Of a DNA stretch of 64,000 nucleotides, positions 63,691-64,000 are shown piece by piece. The translations under genes and the position numbers were made by a program. The DNA is from Microcebus murinus. Taxonomy: Eukaryota > Chordata > Mammalia > Primates > Cheirogaleidae. The stretch covers positions 69,426,890 to 69,490,889 of the forward strand of contig NC_134119.1 of assembly GCF_040939455.1 (NCBI RefSeq). Direction: 5' to 3'. How positions within the stretch are numbered: position 1 is the stretch's first letter; every line of letters starts with the position of its first letter. The notes beneath the pieces are model-generated. The model was given only the letters and a program-made list of their open reading frames with translations. It did not search any database and was not told where the DNA came from.

Positions 63691-64000
63691 GGCAAATATC
63701 AATGAGGCGAGTGAGAAGTGCTTCTATCTGCGGAGTGTGCGCAGAGCCCTCCCGGGTGCCAGGCCCCTGTGGCGACTTGGGACACAGAGGGAATGAGGCC
63801 GGAAACTCTGGCTCTGGTCGGAGAGACGGACGAGCAGCAGACAATCAAACCTAGTGCAGGGACAGAGCCTGGGCCTGAGTCAGGCTTATTCATTTCCAGC
63901 CCTCACTCTCAACTTCACCAGCTCCGAGATCTTGGGTGAGTTACTTCCCTCTGAGCTTTCATCTTCCTCATCTGGCAGATCAAATAGTAATAGCACAGCA

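Overview
The window comes from the nuclear genome of a strepsirrhine primate, most likely a lemur. Evidence: interspersed, intron-containing genes and about fifteen Alu elements. Most of these Alus carry the A/T-rich inter-arm linker (a 'ttggccaact' segment) and the 'tcctagcactctgggag' left arm that I associate with lemur and loris Alus. MIR, L2, L1, Tigger, hAT and LTR fragments also occur. The exact species cannot be read from the sequence.

Five intact protein genes were assembled exon by exon, all on the + strand: SIGLEC10 (10087-15920, 11 coding exons, 694 aa), C19orf84 (29958-31515, 2 exons, 183 aa), LIM2 (32938-38731, 4 coding exons, 173 aa), NKG7 (43785-44537, 4 exons, 165 aa), CLDND2 (46760-48190, 4 exons, 167 aa). 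The sixth, ETFB (48897-62998, 6 exons, 255 aa), closes the row, so there are six genes in all. Every junction is GT-AG and keeps frame, and lengths match or nearly match the human proteins as I remember them. The order SIGLEC10-C19orf84-LIM2-NKG7-CLDND2-ETFB is that of human 19q13.41, shown here on the opposite strand. A decayed Siglec V-set/C2-set fragment lies at 1663-2400 on the SIGLEC-cluster side.

Layout: 1-10 kb is repeat-rich and holds the Siglec remnant, two copies of a TA-flanked DNA transposon, an hAT element and a CpG-rich block without a gene. 10-16 kb is SIGLEC10. 16-28.6 kb is intergenic, with Alus, LTR pieces, a solo ERV LTR with an exact 4-bp target duplication, and a CCAAT-box cluster near 25.4 kb. 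28.7-29.85 kb is a CpG-dense 45-bp minisatellite directly upstream of C19orf84. 32-48 kb holds the tandem PMP22/claudin-family genes LIM2, NKG7 and CLDND2. 48.5-63 kb is ETFB with its CpG-island promoter.

The genes have separate jobs: an inhibitory sialic-acid receptor of leukocytes, a germline piRNA-pathway adaptor, a lens fibre membrane protein, a cytotoxic-granule membrane protein, a claudin-domain protein and a mitochondrial electron carrier. The most interesting unexplained signal is at 42.5-42.97 kb between LIM2 and NKG7. Two adjacent putative exons there share the TM4 sequence pattern and the exact phase-1 intron position of LIM2, NKG7 and CLDND2, suggesting a fourth, possibly decaying, family member.
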